Positions 35,700 through 48,561 of a stretch of DNA of 64,000 nucleotides are shown here, one piece after another (position 1 is the first letter of the stretch; every line of letters starts with the position of its first letter). The notes below the pieces were generated by a model. That model had not been told where the DNA came from. It searched no databases and was given only the letters and a program-made list of their open reading frames with translations. Position numbers and translations under genes: made by a program. Where the stretch lies: the NCBI RefSeq assembly GCF_014839805.1, contig NC_051120.1:7998001-8062000 (forward strand). Direction: 5' to 3'. The DNA is from Manduca sexta. Lineage: Eukaryota; Arthropoda; Insecta; Lepidoptera; Sphingidae.

Positions 35700-35875
35700 T
35701 GATACGGACACAACAAAGTGCCCCAACTGCGCCTGATGGTAAGTGTCCAATAGAATGTCGACTGACGAGCGGTGATAACCTCTTGACAGTCGATAAATTA
35801 AGCCGGCCAGCTGGAATAGGTAATACACAGGCTGATCCCGGACCGCAACACAATTACGTCGGCCGCTTTGGCGAG
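35700..35875 (-). repeat. Family C repeat, partial
   Basis: Seen: gcgcctgatggtaagtgtcc, aatagaatgtcgactgacga, aattaagccggccagctgga, acacaggctgatcccgga, reversed relative to the 10.3-kb copy. Confidence 0.65.
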
Positions 35876-38117
35876 TTTTCTTTAACTTCCACAAAGATTA
35901 TCAATTCAGTCGATTTACTAGCAAATTCTAAATCTACTTTATGTGCATGTACTTATGTATGTACTTAAGCACTGTATGGATACACTAAACCTGTTATAAA
36001 ATTCATAAAATCTAACTGTAATTTATTATAATTTGTTCACAAGTTTACAAAACGGGATAAAATGATTTAACTCTCTACTCAAGACATTGTAACTTGTTAC
36101 AAAGTGGAATTTATTTTGTTATTGTAATTCTTTTAATGGCCTAACAAAATATTAAGACAAGTAATATCTGTTTAAAAGTTTTCTTGTAAATCTTAATAAC
36201 AAAGTTGTTTTCTGGTTCATCAGTGGGTTTTTTACCTGCTTTTATTTACGACAGTTTTTTTTCTTAGATTATGTTTTTAAATTGTGTAGCTCAATGGTCG
36301 TGGATTTGATTTCTGAGCTGGTATGTACTAAAAAACTAAAGATACCGTAAAACCAAATAGTAACTATTACTAGAAAATAAATTAAATTAAGGGCTCTCGC
36401 AGAATAAATGGCATTATAAAGTTGGAATAGATAACTTTAAAAATTTCACATTTGCTGGTGGTAGCGCCTTGAAATTTGCAGTACTGCTTACGTCAATGGC
36501 AATATAGTCCATGACAGAGTTTACTCATCGCTATTAACCAAAAAAAATGGAGAAGGATTAGCAGAGCTGCGAACATCGCTGAGACGACTGATGATGCCAT
36601 GTTTCCGAATTACCAGAGCGGCAACCACTACTACTTTGTCAAAAGTGCCTGACTAAGAAAAAGGCCTTCAAATTAAAATGATAGCGACACAGAGAAAGCG
36701 GTTCCCTTCACTGCGGTAAATAATTTTGCATAAAGCTATAAAGTCCCTTCTGGTATCTTAAATCTGAATACCTTACTGAACAGTTTTTGAAGCATCAGAT
36801 GCCTAATTAATTGGTAGAAATAAAATTATTTCTCAATCGTTTACCTCAAATATGGTACAGAAAAACAAAGCAATATTCACTTGAATTTAATCTTTGAATG
36901 ACAAACTTCATCCCGTGTACAAAAAAACATCGTCTTTTGTAAATTCAAGTATAATAAATCCCAAAAACATGTCAAATAAGTCAGGGCTACTTAAAAATGT
37001 TCGTTCTTGAAAACTTAGAGCGACCTACATTTGCGCTATAAAAAAATTCCATCGCCTCCGGCTTTTAGCGAGACAATAAAGATTTCTTTTAGAATTGACA
37101 TATTAATGGATATTTTTATGACGTCCAGAAAATATTAAACGACTTTGAACATAGATCTTGCTTCGGGGCAAATAACTACTGGTTGTCTTCGGGGACATAC
37201 AGTTAATACCTTAGCTTATCTTACTTTATAAATTCTAAGTTCATTAAATGGTGAAACGGGTAAAATGGGGCATATTGGAGGAGGTATAGGCTAATGATGA
37301 TCCAGTTCATAAAAATGTTTTCATGTTTGTTAGAAGTAAACGCCGAAATTGCTGAATTCATTTGGATGAAATTTGCTACGGATAAACCTTGTTTTGGATA
37401 TAGGCCTTATCTCACAAAATACAAAATGAGGTTTATTAATCGATCAAAAAAACGAAATTGTATAACAGCTCAACTATATTAAGCCTTTTAACAAAGAACT
37501 TTCTTGGCAAAAAAACTAAACTAAATATTTTCTGCACAGCATATTCCAACCAGAAAAAGCAACTGGAGCCGGTAAAAGACATCGCGAAAGCAACGGATTT
37601 AGCTTAGCCAACGAGCTACGTAAGAAATCCCGCGATACGCTAAGAAAGGCGGAAGCTATATTTTTAGCTCCACTGTCGGGGCCACTGCCGAACGTCTGCG
37701 TTTTGATTTATACGTATATTGAAATGTGCTAAGTCGGTCAGAATCAACGATACATTTTAATGTATCTTTGAAATATGGATTCAAAGAGTATTTATGTTAT
37801 TTGGAAGGCATGGCTCAATGGATTAATCGCTTGGATTAGTGAATTACAATGATAGAACAGTAAAGGATGGCGTGGAACAAAAAATACATAACAATAAAAA
37901 CATGATAGGTAAATTAAACAAAAATATAAAACTAATTATTATATTTGACATAGTTCCAAGCTATCGCATCCGATATGCGTGCAATAGTGCACAGAGATAA
38001 AGCTCTTGTTTTAGAACTTTGGCCTTGCGCCACCAGCCGTAACACTATTGTTTGACACGCGGTCACATGGTACTGTCAAACGCTTAAATTTCTAGTTATA
38101 TACTGGCCTGTAATGTG
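35876..38117. other. First-intron sequence, nothing recognised beyond a LINE fragment
   Basis: AT-rich; the only repeat I can name is the RTE-type fragment at 37245-37300. Confidence 0.4.
37245..37300 (+). mobile_element. RTE-type LINE 3' fragment
   Basis: Seen: gtaaaatggggcatattgga, ggaggtataggctaatgatg, matching the last bases of the 45.8-kb remnant and its ATG-rich tail. Confidence 0.45.
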
Positions 38118-38126
38118 ATAAGAGAC

Positions 38127-38454
38127 AAATATAAAAATAATAATAACAGCCTTATATTATATACTGTCCCACTGCACGGGCCTGCTCTACTACTGAGAGG
38201 GATTAGGCCTTAGTCCACTACGCTGGCCTAGACCGGATTGGTAGAATTTACAAATCCTAAAAATTACTGTTAAGAACTACTCAGGTATGCAAGTTTACTC
38301 ACGATGTTTTCCTTCACCATTGAAGCAAGCGATAATTCACAAAGAATACACACATAATTTTAAAAAAGTCACAGGTGTGTGGCCTTGGGATTTGAACCTG
38401 CGAACATTCGTCTGGACATTTTTCCACACCGAACTAGGCTATCGCCGCTTTTTC
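38127..38454 (-). mobile_element. SINE A, near full length
   Basis: Seen: tail ataataataa, diverged body and tRNA-like head (gatttgaacctgcgaacat, aactaggctatcgccg), flanked by a 9-bp duplication ataagagac (38118-38126 and 38455-38463). Confidence 0.8.
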
Positions 38455-38763
38455 ATAAGAGACTCAGTGATCATTAAATATTACATTGATTTAGGGAAAG
38501 GGAATTCGTAATTTTGCGATAAAACAAGAATTTGAGACACAGTAACGCTCAAGGAAGCTAAAGTTAACTGTTATATCTGTTTCTAAATACAATGTGAGTT
38601 AGTTACTCCCGATTATTGTACTCCATGATGTCCAGAAATAATATTTTCACATCGACGGAAAACCTACAAGGTGGTTTGGTACCTGAATGGCAAATATGTA
38701 AGTATGCCATAATATGCCATTTGCCATAGGCAAAACCGTTTATCTGAAATCTACGAGTTCGAA

Positions 38764-38945
38764 TAATGATTTCTTATGTTTTCGAGAATGTTAGATATTT
38801 AAATAAAACTATTTTACGAATATTATGGTATTGTCATGGGAGAAACTATGACGCCGTGATCATGAAGACTGCAAAGTCTTCGAAACGTCAAGAGAAAATT
38901 ATAATATAAAAAACCATGATAAAATTCGTAAAATAGTTTTATTTC
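38764..38945 (+). mobile_element. Penelope-like 3' terminus, third fold-back fragment
   Basis: Seen: 38764-38825 reads as the antisense 3' terminus (gatttcttatgttttcg). About 38850-38945 is the sense 3' end (catgaagactgcaaagtc, tcgaaacgtca, aatagttttatttcaa). The two ends are complementary around a short middle. Confidence 0.65.
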
Positions 38946-40964
38946 AATACAAATTTGAATTTAAGTTTCAGTAAAAAATATATATCGCTTTCTCTCACGG
39001 TTTTCTATTTCTAACTTGGCAGAGTTATAAGTCATCATCGTTTTTACACTAACGTCATACCCATATATCTAATGCGATATGTTTTATTTAACAGCAATAG
39101 TATTAGTGCAAATGTTTTTACAAAACTAGGGCGGGAAGACAATTGTAGGTTTTACTTGCGTAAGTTTGTAACTTACAAAAAATAGGGTGCGTATACTATA
39201 ATTTACGAAATGACTTTTTTATATAAGTATTTTTTTTATTTAGTGGTCATCATATGCAGTCAATTTAAATAAAACCACAACGCAAACATTCGATCAACAA
39301 AAATGTCACAAATAACATCTTTATTGTCAATATAGAGTCAAGTTATTTCTGAACACGTGTCACCTTACGCAACAAAAACACACGGATTAATCTCACAATT
39401 CCAAACAGATTTACAAGTCTAAATTTGTAGAGCCCTAAAGTCCCACAGATTTAAAGCATTATTAAACTATTTTATTAACTTGTTTTTCGAATAAAATTAA
39501 AACAAGATATTGTTGGCTTAACACTAAAACAAAGACTAAATTATAAACTTTTAATTTTATAACATGTACTTGATGTATTTATTAGAAGATTTTATCGTCT
39601 CTCAATAAGCCATCCATTAATGGTGAATGTATGTAAAATTACTTCATTAAAGCCACGAATCATTTTAGAAATATATTTTTACTTGTCGGCCCTAATGTTT
39701 ATTAATCCTTTTTGGCATACGTCTGAAGGTTACTCACAGAAAACTCTCCAAAATATTAACAATAAATCTTTACTTATAATTTAAACTTTGGTAGATAATA
39801 AATTCGTTGAAACTTACTCACAAAAACTTATTATAAATATGAAAATTAAAAAATCGCTTTGCACATGCCTTGTTAGGAAATATAACATCATTATTATTAT
39901 TTTTTTTAATCATAAAACTAAGATATAACAAAAATCACATATTATAAAACGAACCCCGTCGCATCTGAACGCGTTAACTCAAAAACTATCGAACGAATTC
40001 CGATGAAACTAAGTATGGAAATAGTTTGAGACCCTAGAAAAGACTACTTTTATTTCACAAAAACTTTCACACAGAGCCACTAGCAAAAGTGTTTAAATAA
40101 ATTTAAAACTTTTTTAACAAGTTTTTTAACAATCCTATTAAATCAAAGCCCTTTTAGTTCTCGATCATAAATCATAAAAACTCATTCCATAATATTTATC
40201 AGTGTTTGAATGTTTTTAAACGTTTGGCAGAGTTCCAATAATGAAATGCAAAGGTCCAGGTAGTCTATAAACATTGCCAAGTGTTAATGAACTTACGTTA
40301 GATTTACCGGCCGATATGGACTTGTGGGATAGCCCAAGCTTTGAATCATCAGGAATAAAAACTTTAATTGCTGGAGTTTAAAATCGGATTTTGTTTGAGA
40401 TTACTGCTTCGAAGAGTTGTATACTACTCTATCTTACTCCCTTTTTAAATTCTTTTTCTTATACAGCGATTATTATTTGTAACATAGAAACTGTTTATGT
40501 TTTGGGTGAAATTTGGCATACATATAAACCAATTTCTGGATTATTACGCACTGTATTTTATCTGGAAATTGCACATTTGCACTTTGAAATCGGAAAATAA
40601 TATTCACGAATGGCAAGTCGCGAAAAATACCTCTTATGTTCTTTATTACAATTTTATTTATAAACTCTTATTACAATCTTATTTATAAACTCCTCTTATG
40701 TTTTAATCAATTGCTTTGCCACCGATTACCAAAACTTTTACTTATAAACTTGTTTTAGCGTTAAGAGGTGGTTAAGCATTGCTTAAATATTTAAATAGCC
40801 GTCAAAATTAAACATCGGTGATTAAAAGATTAAGAACAGATTAGTCAAGACGCAACTAAGCATAGCTTTGCGAAATTTTTATAAGAATGATATAGTTCAA
40901 CCCCACCGGTGCTATAAACATTATACAGCAAAACCAAACAATTTATTCTTAATTCGAATGTTTT
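38946..40964. other. First-intron stretch almost free of recognisable repeats
   Basis: About 2 kb of AT-rich sequence with no copy of families A-I. This contrasts with the repeat-dense neighbours on both sides. Confidence 0.4.
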
Positions 40965-41200
40965 TTTTTTTCCTTTTTTAAATACTGGCAAAATGATCCC
41001 GCTGCACCTGATGGTAAGTAGAATAGGGTCCAATAGAATGTCGACTGATGAGAGAAGATTACCCCTCGGCAGTCGACACAATTATGCCGGCCCATTGGAA
41101 CCGAATATACACAGGCTGATTACAAAACGCGACACATCTGAGCCACTATGGCCGGTTTTAACACCTTGTGTACGGTGGTCGCTATCCGAGCGAATGTCAA
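40965..41200 (-). repeat. Family C interspersed repeat
   Basis: Seen: ctgcacctgatggtaagtag, cgactgatgagagaagatta, cacaattatgccggcccatt and caccttgtgtacggtggtcg, reversed. Confidence 0.7.
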
Positions 41201-41737
41201 CAAAATTAAACCACTCAAACCGTAAACGAACAAAAAAGTAGCACATAGAGTATTTTTATTCCGCGGTACAGTAATAGACATGGATTTTCCATTTAACATC
41301 TAAATTTCGGGACATTTTTACGAAGGAAATAGACTTGGTAAAAGCGAAAGAATTTAAGGTCCGCAAGGGCCATTACGGGTAATTCGGATAACATTTTGTA
41401 TGGAAATTATAAAGAAATAAATCAAAGAATTCTTGGAGTAGAAGAAAAGAATTTTTGTGATAAATTTTTGCGTAATATCCTTTGTCGTTGATTGGTTTGC
41501 GTAAGGAGGAATAATTCTTTTCTCTATTATATATGTATTGCATTATATATTAAAAAAGGGTAAACTATCGTTAGTTAGTCGGAATAGTTTCTAAATATTT
41601 TTGTAACCATATCAAACAACATAATTAAATTCCACGCGCTCGTAACATACAAGAATATAATATCACAATATAAACTAGAAACAAAAAATACCATTTTGAA
41701 CATTAAATACACACACGTACGCACATCACGTGTGATG

Positions 41738-41959
41738 TCACCTTTTATCCGTGACGGTAATGGCAGAGGTGCAACCAGAATCCCCACTTTTCACCACGTA
41801 TGTTCCGTCATACGATATAACATGATGGGTACCTATACAAAATCCAAATTCCATACTAATACTGAGCAGAAAAACCAATATCACTTTGCCAGTATTTGAA
41901 CTTGGTTCTGCAGAGCGGTGGTACTGCATACACAATACATCTAAGCCATCAAGGCAGTC
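41738..41959 (-). mobile_element. SINE B copy
   Basis: Seen: cttttatccgtgacggtaat, ggcagaggtgcaaccagaat, gagcagaaaaaccaatatca and taagccatcaaggcagtc. The B-box region is degraded. Confidence 0.65.
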
Positions 41960-41974
41960 ATCGTGTTAGTTTTC

Positions 41975-42048
41975 ACAGCATGGGACGGAACATACGAGGC
42001 TATAGTAAAGGTCCTGGTTGAACCTCTGCCTGCCAGCCAGCGTAACAA
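41975..42048 (+). mobile_element. SINE B fragment
   Basis: Seen: cacagcatgggacggaacat and ggttgaacctctgcctgcc, the 3' half of the family, just after the reversed copy at 41738-41959. Confidence 0.5.
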
Positions 42049-42054
42049 CTGAAC

Positions 42055-42218
42055 ATAATAAGACTTAACATCTCATGTCTCAAGATGGCGAGCGCAGTGG
42101 AATACCAAACAATAATTTGTTATTCAAGGTGTTGAATGGTGTTCTACTGTTTATGGACGTATCGCTCACCATCAGGCGAACGGGAAACTCGTCTCATCAT
42201 TCAAAGCAATATAAAAAG
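42055..42218 (-). repeat. Family D repeat, half copy
   Basis: Seen: aagacttaacatctcatgtc, ggaataccaaacaataattt, gtatcgctcaccatcaggcg. It abuts a SINE B fragment. Confidence 0.6.
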
Positions 42219-42804
42219 ATGTATGTAAGTGTATGTAATATTAATATCCAATATTACTGATAAAAGTCCCTGTTCATGCCAAAGTATTGATTTAATGTTA
42301 AAGCTGATAACATTATCGTAGTAGATACAACGTCCTCGCATAAAAGCTTGCAACAACAAAGTTTTAGAACCGTTTCCGCTATAAAACTCTCTTTGATTCC
42401 ACCAAGGTTAACTTTACAAAATATTACTTTATATTTTTAGTTTAGAAACTTGCGCGTGATTTTATATTTACTTGGTGTACCGTAATAGCTTGGTAAGGAA
42501 CAGAATGTTAGGATACAGGTTCGATTTAATACCTCGACTTATATATTAAAACTTATTGAAATAATATAAACGTTAATCAGAATCACGCTTTTCCCTTTTC
42601 AGGGGTAGGTAGAGATGTAACTCAAGTTTCGCCAGTTAAATTAGACCTCGTGCAATATAGCGAGCCTCTGGCCATTTCGTACAACAATTATAGATTGTAA
42701 TTGATTCTATAAACCCATAGATGGAACCCAACACCGTAACATTAGTGTGCATAGAAACTATACCTCGATTACTTTAAATTATATTTACGTTAAATTATAT
42801 TTCA

Positions 42805-43000
42805 TACTAGCGACCCGCCCCGGCTTCGCACGGCTGCAATATTTCTCAACTATTTAATGGATGTTATTATACATATAAACCTTCCTCTTGAATCACTCTA
42901 TCTATTAAAAAAACCGCATCAAAATCCGTTGCGTAGTTTTAAAGATTTAAGCACACATAGGGACAGAGAAAGCGACTTTGTTTTATACTATGTAGTGATA
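42805..43000 (+). repeat. Interspersed repeat of the 'cggcttcgcacgg' type
   Basis: Seen: actagcgacccgccccggct, ttcgcacggctgcaatattt, tcaaaatccgttgcgtagtt, aaagatttaagcacacatag. Arthropod genomes carry many such noncoding element ends. Class uncertain; a shorter relative lies near 50265. Confidence 0.55.
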
Positions 43001-44179
43001 CCTATTTTATTTTCAAAATAATACCGTAACTAACTCTTCTAATAGATCCACATACAAACACATATATTTATACTACAAATTAAAATATACCAAACATCTG
43101 CTAACAAAGGAATATTCTGGCTAATATAAATACTGTAAAGACGATTTATCGAGCAATAGACTTCAACAAACAAACACATAACGAAATTAGTAGCCAAATG
43201 ATTACAGACGAAATGCGAACATTCGGCCTCAATGATAAACGATCTAGAAGCCAAATTATAATCTATGGTTATAGACAATGGAGCTATTATTGATAAATAT
43301 ACAATTCAGAGGTGTCTGAACTCAAAACTATTGTATTTTTGTTGAAAATGTTTTGGCGCGGGTTGGTTGAAACTGCATTAGATTTGCCAAAAGTGTTTTG
43401 AGACAATATAAAATGTATAAGCAAATGAAGGTGAGGAATAGTGTTACCAGACTTACCGCATTTACCGCGACATCCCATATTTTAGGCATATTTTTAAATC
43501 TCCCGGCGGGCCAGACTTTTTGACACGCACTCACGCACGCAACGTTCTCATTTTCGCATACATATCAATACGACTAGATTTTTAATAAATTTTATAAAAA
43601 GCTAGTTGATACACGTTTCTAATTATAATTATAATTGTATTGATTGTTACAAATGTGTTAAAACGAATAAGAATACGTTAAAACTGATTCGATCTTCGCA
43701 AAAATATTTAAAAATGTAACAAAATAATTTCGTTTCTTATTTGTCCCAAACAAAAAAGGTAGTCTCGTATTTTTGCCGATTTAAGCATTTGTCCCTTATA
43801 GACTGAAAAAAAATCTGCCTACCCTAGTGAGGGAGGAATAAATTACTTTAAAACTATGAAGTTTAAAAAGACATTCGATTAAGGTCTTGTAATAGGATCT
43901 ATAATTAAGTAGCAGATATTCTATACTCTCCTCTTTATGCTATCCTAGTATATGTTGCTTATATTTTGTAGGTTTGTAGAAGTAAATGCATGAACTTCGT
44001 CATCTATGTGAATGGAATATGAAACATAGACATTTCTCTGAATGACCAAATGGTTTACTTTTAACATTTTTTTTGCAAGAGTTTTTAGAGATTTTTGGTT
44101 CCGTAAAAGAACATGCAAAAATGATCAATCAACCAAATCAATCCTCAAAATAAACTACCCTTATTATTTGGTTATCAAT

Positions 44180-44292
44180 CAGTCGGGCCGGCATAATTGT
44201 GTCGACTGGCGATGAAACCATCTCCTGTCTGAACTCTATCTGAACCTATCAGGGACTGTGTAGTCACTTTACAAAGCCCATTAACAACATTA
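44180..44292 (+). repeat. Family C fragments (main one here; others at 1715-1770, 28955-29035, 51380-51510)
   Basis: Seen: cgggccggcataattgtgtc and a degraded end. The three other short pieces share the same gccggcataattgtgtcgac-type core. Confidence 0.5.
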
Positions 44293-44622
44293 ACCCTTCT
44301 ATTATAAGAAAGGTGACGATCACAACACCAGGCACAAACTTCAATTCAGAACTCAGCCAAAAACAGTTTCACTTGCTGAATGCGGACAATGATATGACGT
44401 GTAATGACGTCATGTTGGCGGCACTCAGGTGTGAGGGAACACCTCGGCTCGTAAACCCAGACGATTGGGCATTACACTTTAGTATGTAGGCGGTAATATG
44501 CTTCTCTGATCCAAATGGGAATTTGGGAATACAAAATATTGAGAGACATTAACAACAACTTTTTTAACGGAATTGAGATCATTCTAGAATACCAAACCAT
44601 TTATTAGGTGGTATTTCGTCTT

Positions 44623-44879
44623 TTCCTAAGAGCACACACCACTGACTTTTCTAAAAAAAATGTGTGAATTATCGCTTGCTTTAACGGTAAAGGAAAACAT
44701 CGTGAGGAAACCTGCATACCTGAGAAATTCTCTATTAGGAATTTTCGAGGGTGTGTGAAGTCTACCAACCCGCACTAGGCCAGCGTGGTGGACTAAGGCC
44801 TATTCCCGCTCAGGAGTAGAGGAGGCCCGTGCCCAACAGTAGGACAGTATATAATGCAGGGCTGATATTATTATATTAT
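44623..44879 (+). mobile_element. SINE A, head-truncated
   Basis: Seen: body from acacaccactgacttttct to gggctgatattatta, flanked by an 11-bp duplication tatttcgtctt (44612-44622 and 44880-44890). Confidence 0.8.
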
Positions 44880-45275
44880 TATTTCGTCTTAGTAAATACT
44901 AGAGACTTTCTCACCCTCGCATCCACCACTACAGCTCTTGTAAGCCAGGATCAGTAGCGCGCATTTTATGACACAGAGCGAAGAAACTCGGCGAGTCTCA
45001 GGAAACACAAATTTGTCTTTATCCCGCAAAGAAATTAATCAAATACCTTTTTTTTAAATTAATGGCACAAAAACAGTTTATAGACGAAACATGCTCTATC
45101 GTTCATGTGTATTGCAACTAGTGCATTGTCGCTATCCAGATGAATATTGTGCACGAGCATTGTCGAATGTCGGGTGATGTGAGAAGTACAACGATTTGCA
45201 CTGCTTCGAGATTAAAATTTCTGTGGTGTTACTGTTTATGGGTGGTCATGTCGTTTAGGATCAGCAGCTAGCTTG

Positions 45276-45443
45276 CAGTGGCGAAAAGTCCATATAATCC
45301 TTTCCTTTTTGTTTCGTACCGGCTCAGCTTACGAAATTTATAATTATCATATTATAAAAACGATTTGCAAACTACATTTTTGTCTATTAATACTCATATG
45401 TTGTGTCGGATTACATTTCAGAAAATTTCATGCTTCACCACTG
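45276..45443. mobile_element. 168-bp internally deleted relative of the 32.5-kb hAT-type element (MITE)
   Basis: Seen: ends CAGTGGCGAA and TTCACCACTG. The left end continues aagtccatata, like the right end of the 1,270-bp element (gcgtccataca). The right end, reversed, continues catgaaattttctgaaa, like its left end (ggtgaaatttttcaaaa). So it is the same family in opposite orientation with the middle lost. The 8-bp flanks agree at only 4 of 8 positions, fitting an old insertion. Confidence 0.65.
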
Positions 45444-45834
45444 TTAGCGAATGTCGTCATATAGCGAAAAATATACTTACAATAACTTCTTAATCGCACA
45501 CAAAAAATCAATAACAAAACATAAAAATGTTGCAATGCACCACACTATAATGGCCATTTTTAAATATAACAATATGGTTGTTTTCATACATGAAAACATA
45601 AGTTCGTTTCGCTATTCGATAGAAGACTAAAATACATTGGTTCAAAGGCTGTGAATCAAATTTTGCATCTGTTTAGCGAGTTGCAAGGATGATATCATAC
45701 GTCTGGGATAGGCATACTAGTGATTCATCATAAACTTCAACTACATTTTGATATTGTGTTAAATGTTTAGTATTAGAGAAAGTGCACAGTACCATTTTCA
45801 TATTGTGTTAAATGAAACCAAATCAAAATCAAAC

Positions 45835-46127
45835 GAGGCCATCCGTCAGAGAACCAAAGTCACCGACATAGCACACAGGATTAGCAAACTGAAGTGGCAG
45901 TGGGCAGGGCATATCTGTCGAAGAACCGACAACGGATAAACGAGTATTTGAGTGGAGACCAAGACTCGGCATACGTAGTGAAGGATGCCCTCCAACTAGA
46001 TGGAGTGACGATCAGCGAAAGGTCGCTGGTAAGAACTAGATGCGACAGTCCGAAGACAGAGTAAAATGGCGCATATTGGAGGAGGCCTATGTCCAGCAGT
46101 GGACAAAGATATAGGCTGATTATGAAA
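45835..46127 (+). pseudogene. RTE-type LINE remnant, C-terminal end of the reverse-transcriptase ORF
   Basis: Seen: one frame reads DIAHRISKLKWQWAGHICRR to a stop. One base away the next reads KRVFEWRPRLGIR, CPPTRWSDDQRKVAG and ILEEAYVQQW, with another stop inside. Known: the WQWAGH, RW-DD and EEAYVQQW pattern is the usual end of RTE-type ORFs in Lepidoptera. One frameshift and at least two stops make it dead. Confidence 0.8.
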
Positions 46128-46555
46128 TAAAACCTCAAACCACATACATATCTTTTTGAAAACTATTTACAATAAGTTATCCGAACACCGTTGATGTAAA
46201 ATAAAAAAGTTTCGAAAATAATAATATCAATAGTTATTTTAATTTTAGACGCCCTAACGCTACACTTTATGAGAATTCATTACAGTAGTATCACACTTTC
46301 AGTCAGAAATACACACACACCATAATTGTACCTAATTACAAAATGAAAAAAAATTACAAAGTAAAAGTAGAATTTTGGTGAAAATATTAAGTATTCATGA
46401 ATGATTTTCGGCCCAATGTTAGCAGAGGTAAAGATCAGTATATGGTTTGATTGTCAACTCAATATCAAAGTGAACATGTATCAAAATTAAGATTCGTGTT
46501 CGACTCTGCCTATTTTTTTGATAAAACACTATTCCAGTAGCCATTTATTTTAACT

Positions 46556-46680
46556 ATTGTGCTCCATAAGGAGATAGACTCTCCTCTCATCCCATTATGA
46601 GACGAAAGACCAATGGCGAAAAGCGGGTGCACTGCTTGCACCTCTGCCTATCCCATAGGGAGTAAAGACGAAATGTGTTT
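46556..46680 (+). mobile_element. SINE B 3' half
   Basis: Seen: catcccattatgagacgaaa, gaccaatggcgaaaagcggg and ttgcacctctgcctatccca. The tRNA-like head is absent. Confidence 0.6.
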
Positions 46681-46769
46681 TTTGCATAAGAAAAAATATC
46701 TAGAATAAATGTAGTGGGGGAAGTTTAAAGGATTGTAAAAACTGCTACATAGCTCCACTGAAATATTTT

Positions 46770-46925
46770 TTTCTTATTGAACGCCAAGACAAGCAAGCTG
46801 CTTCCAGATGGTAAGCGTCATGACCGATCAGAAACAATAGCATCATGCAAATGATTCAGTTTTGCATGACGTTAACGAATGAATGAATCTCATAATATCC
46901 AGGAATTGGGTAACGCTAAAATTCA
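46770..46925 (+). repeat. Family D fragments (here and 57060-57185)
   Basis: Seen: ccagatggtaagcgtcatga and related degraded pieces; the second locus has actgggtaggtactacctat and tctgtcggcgagcagcataa. Confidence 0.4.
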
Positions 46926-48555
46926 TTTAAAACAGGGTTAGTTTGCAAAGTAAAATGCAACGTAAAAACCTAATATTATTAAGATATTTTACCTTTCACT
47001 AATCGGTATATTATATGTAATGGTAACAATTTTCAATCTGATAAAAAGTAAAATAATAAAGACTATATTTTTATACAATAAAAATTGTATTATATCTAGC
47101 CAACAAGGCTTTACTTATCTCTTAGTGTATACGAACACCGCAAGATATCACAATACTACAAACCAGAAACCATTATACGCAAATAATATCTGAAAATTAA
47201 CATATTGTATCAAACATTATTTATAATTACAGTTGGTAATCTGTTTTTAACCGAACCAAAGTTAAACAAACAAGTAAATCTGAAGAATATACATGTGATT
47301 TCGTTTGATATTTACAGATGTGGGTCGGTACGTCCAAGTTTTGAAACAGACGTTGGCTGTTTATTTTTTCTATGTTCTACGCCAAAAATCTTACCAATTT
47401 TCACTTGTTTACAAACTATCAATCTCTAACAATTCTTGATTGAAATCTAATTTTATATTCTCGGAAATATGTTACAGTTTCGACGTGTTGATAGATATTT
47501 AATACATATTAATTAACCACTGATTTTCTTCGAAAAATAATGTTAACCAATAGCAGCTGTTCTCAAACGTATTGCAATTAATTATGATAATTATTTGAGG
47601 GAATACTTTCCACTTCGAGGTTAACTTGAATTTATACATTCTAAGAGCTAATAAATTCATGTTATGTTTTCATCTACTTTAGATTACACGCTGATCAAGC
47701 AGCAAGAAACAGAAAACCTAAATTCCAAATAAAATTAATTCAGTTTTAATAAAAATACTCCACATTATGACATCTTGGTTAATCGATATTAGAAACTATT
47801 TAAAAAAAAAACAATATAAACGAATTTTATGCTGATATGTCAAAAATTAAGCCGCAAAATATTCTAACGAGCTATCGATCACTTGTCCATCTGCTCTCGG
47901 GTTGATTTATCGCGATGCGGTCCGTAAACAATTTTTTAAAGTGCTTCATTACCAACGTCACAGTTTAACAGAAATAGATTTGATATTACACTACACCCGT
48001 ACCATTCTAGAAACGTTAGAAATTGTCCCCGCGCCCACGCTTTATCATAAAAATAAACGATAATCTTTCTTAACTAACATTCTTGGACGCAATTAATTCC
48101 AATTTGCACGTATAATTTCAAGTAAGTGCTATTACATAGTAATGAATATTATTATCAAGCGCTATTCTAAAGCATTCCGATGTGAATCTAATGTATCACG
48201 GGAGACACTCTAGTGTATTATTCAACGTTCTAATTACACTAATCGTCTTTGTATGTAACGGTGTCTCCGAGCACTAAACTTCAGAATCCTGACAGACGAG
48301 AGTTGGCACTTATAAATGAATGAGTTAAACAGAAAAGTACACACGTCACTTCCATCAACACATTAGACCGTTAATTGCTTCCCGGTTACTTACGTTAAAC
48401 TACGGAATTAACTTTAACACGGATTTTTTTCGCGCACGCGGTGCCAAGCGGTCGGTGGGCAGCCGGGCGCGGCGCGACGTCGACCGATGAATGAAGCTTT
48501 GTTATCTGTATTATAATAATAGTGATAATGACATTGCTTTACGTGGGACAGGTGT
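46926..48555. other. First-intron sequence next to the distal promoter, repeat-poor
   Basis: About 1.6 kb without recognisable repeats, ending in a GC-rich patch (48430-48485) downstream of the promoter exon. It could hold enhancers; none can be named. Confidence 0.4.
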
Positions 48556-48561
48556 ACTAAC

